Positions 39,941 to 41,257 of a stretch of 41,257 bases of DNA are shown here, piece after piece. Position numbers and translations under genes: made by a program. The DNA lies in the NCBI GenBank assembly GCA_945904015.1, contig CAMDPK010000053.1, positions 1 to 41,257 on the forward strand, in the 5' to 3' direction. The DNA comes from Candidatus Kuenenia stuttgartensis. GTDB taxonomy: Bacteria; Planctomycetota; Planctomycetia; Planctomycetales; Planctomycetaceae. Positions within the stretch are counted from its first letter, which is position 1; the number at the start of each line of letters is the position of its first letter. The notes under the pieces were generated by a model that saw nothing but the letters and a program-made list of their open reading frames with translations, was not told where the DNA came from and did no database searches.

Positions 39941-40771
39941 ATGAAATTCGCCATCTGCCAAGAACTGTTCGAGAATTGGGACTGGGAACGCCAATGTGCT
40001 TTCTCTGCCGAATTGGGTTACACCGGCCTCGAACTGGCCCCGTTCACACTGGCCCCGCGGATCACGGACGTCTCCGCCGAGCAACGCTGCTCATTGCGTG
40101 CGACCGCCGAGCGGCACGGGGTACAGATCATCGGCTTGCATTGGTTGTTGGCAAAGACCGAGGGCTTCCACCTCACAACCGCAAACTCCAGCGTCAGACA
40201 CGCGACGTCGCAGTATCTGATGGAGCTCGGCAATGCTTGTGCGGACTTCGGTGGCGACTTGATGGTGCTTGGCTCGCCAGTACAGCGCAACCTCGAAGAC
40301 GGAGTCTCGCTCGATCAAGCATTTGAAAACGCCGCCGACGTTTTGCGCGGCTGCATGTCCGCGCTGCGCGATCGAGGAGTTCGCATCTGCCTCGAACCAC
40401 TGACTCCGAAAGAGACCAACTTCCTCAATACTTGCGCTGACGCGATGCGGTTGATCGAGATGGTCAACTCACCAAGTCTCGTGTTGCATCAAGACGTAAA
40501 GGCGATGCTCGGCGGCGAGTCCGAGCCGATCGAGACCATCATCGAACGCTTCGCTCCGCACGTCGGACACTTTCATGTCAACGATGTGAACTTGCTCGGC
40601 CCTGGTATGGGGCCAACCAATTATGCCCCGATTTTCCGGGCTTTACTGCGAACAAACTACTCCGGCTGGATCTCAGTGGAAGTCTTCGACTATCGACCTG
40701 GTGCCGAGAAGATCGCGAGAGACAGCATTCATTACATGCGTAGCGTGCTGAGTCAGTTGTCGAAGTCTTGA
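39941..40771 (+). CDS. Sugar phosphate isomerase/epimerase-like TIM barrel
   Basis: A 276-residue xylose-isomerase-like (AP_endonuc_2) barrel. It begins MKFAICQELFENWDWERQCA, and TGLELAPFTLAPR follows. Metal-site motifs are visible: ADFGGDLMVLGSP, RICLEPLTPKETNFLN (Glu), LVLHQDVKAMLGGE (Asp), HVGHFHVNDVNLLGPGMGPT (His and Asp) and GWISVEVFDYRPG (Glu). The family isomerises or epimerises sugars or keto acids; the exact substrate is not readable. AAGG lies 9 bases upstream. No signal peptide is present, so it is likely cytoplasmic. Confidence 0.88.
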   Translation: MKFAICQELFENWDWERQCAFSAELGYTGLELAPFTLAPRITDVSAEQRCSLRATAERHGVQIIGLHWLLAKTEGFHLTTANSSVRHATSQYLMELGNACADFGGDLMVLGSPVQRNLEDGVSLDQAFENAADVLRGCMSALRDRGVRICLEPLTPKETNFLNTCADAMRLIEMVNSPSLVLHQDVKAMLGGESEPIETIIERFAPHVGHFHVNDVNLLGPGMGPTNYAPIFRALLRTNYSGWISVEVFDYRPGAEKIARDSIHYMRSVLSQLSKS

Positions 40772-41236
40772 GTGCGATTTCGACGTGACGATCACATCGC
40801 TGTATGTGATCGTCGAGCACCGTGATGCTGTTCAACTCACTTCATCGCGAACTCGATTTCGCATCGTCAATGCGCTCGATGGATTGAATGGACTTCGTAT
40901 CGCGCTTCCAGCGCGTCAAAAACATCTCGTCACAATCTGTGCAAATCTGTCAAGAATTGGGTTGCAGGAAATAAAAAAAGACGTCAGGATGATCCGCGTC
41001 AAGTGTGCGCAACTTGCAACGGATCGCAGTTGTCACCCTCACGAATCGAAACGAGATTCATTTCACGCTTCGCTTCGCTGAAATCGGAACGACGAACATT
41101 CGCGGCAGGAGGCTCACAACGACCTATCACGGTTGGTAGGTCGGACACCAAGGTGTGGTGTTCGTCAAACTCGTATCAGCCCGGTTAGCCAAGCGAGCGA
41201 GACGGTCACCCAGTTTGCTCTGTAAGGAGTGCTACT
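40772..41236. other. 465-bp intergenic region with a hairpin
   Basis: GACGATCACAT (40787-40797) pairs with ATGTGATCGTC (40804-40814) around a 6-base loop just after the isomerase-like stop. It has no T-run, so the terminator role is unproven. The rest, which includes an A-rich run near 40970, has no supported gene and probably carries the promoter of the next gene. Confidence 0.5.
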
Positions 41237-41257
41237 GTGGCAAAGAAAAAGGCTGCG
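41237..41257 (+). CDS. Start of a Lys/Ala-rich protein, probably DNA- or RNA-binding
   Basis: Seven codons are visible, GTG-initiated: VAKKKAA. AAGGAG (41224-41229) lies 7 bases before the GTG and is a strong ribosome-binding site. Planctomycete HU-like and histone-H1-like proteins often begin AKKKAA, but seven residues cannot settle the family. The gene continues past the window. Confidence 0.5.

Noticed and set aside
1..41257. CRISPR arrays, tRNA or rRNA genes, prophage genes
   Set aside because: No regularly spaced direct repeats, no cloverleaf with a TTCGA-type arm plus matching acceptor stem, and no integrase, capsid or terminase motif was seen while reading both strands.

Overview
The window reads as chromosomal DNA of a member of the Planctomycetota. 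Indicators are a type III glutamine synthetase, many secreted or Tat-exported hydrolases, a lipoprotein di-haem peroxidase, a phytanoyl-CoA-dioxygenase-like oxygenase, an M81/MlrC-type protein, isolated amino-acid biosynthesis genes (trpF, hisB) outside operons, and intergenic stem-loop repeats. Some repeats, if translated, give phrases such as VGHVSNVP, which I associate with planctomycete genomes. Family assignments come from reading motifs; no database search was run.

Layout. 1-1.8 kb: the 3' end of lepA, then a secreted DUF1080-like/DJ-1 fusion. 1.9-8.6 kb: six minus-strand genes (hemH, M81 protein, YHS-type lipoprotein, trpF, DUF1015 protein, small membrane protein), with a repeat element at every junction. 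8.9-13.9 kb: a YhaO-like metallophosphoesterase that has lost nearly all its metal ligands, followed by an intact YhaN-like ATPase with a membrane hairpin in its coiled coil. 14-17.2 kb: Tat amidohydrolase and, convergent, glnN. 17.7-22.9 kb: plus-strand PhyH-like oxygenase, SGNH esterase, membrane-anchored TPR-like protein overlapping an RluD-type pseudouridine synthase, and a FAH-family (KdaD-like) enzyme. 23.4-29.5 kb: minus-strand hisB, an orphan anti-sigma-like protein, amidohydrolase, di-haem peroxidase, a small membrane protein and a cupin. 29.7-32.3 kb: an antitoxin-like gene with a truncated toxin remnant, directly followed by a tightly overlapping operon: Lgt-like membrane protein, radical SAM protein of the MJ0619/Tes type, and a small two-helix membrane protein. 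32.4-41.3 kb: secreted amidohydrolase, D-cysteine desulfhydrase/ACC deaminase-like enzyme, rsfS, a three-gene ABC exporter operon, a sugar-phosphate isomerase-like TIM barrel, and the first codons of a lysine-rich protein.

The most interesting items are: (1) the Lgt-like / radical SAM / small membrane protein operon, a candidate uncharacterised lipid or lipoprotein modification system; (2) the pairing of a seemingly dead YhaO nuclease with an intact membrane-tethered YhaN ATPase; (3) dispersed inverted repeats with arms of about 23-32 bp that sit against gene ends, often supply the stop codon, and in three places are translated as part of a protein (RluD N-terminus, YhaN interior, HemH C-terminus). 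I saw no tRNA, rRNA, CRISPR array, transposase or phage gene.
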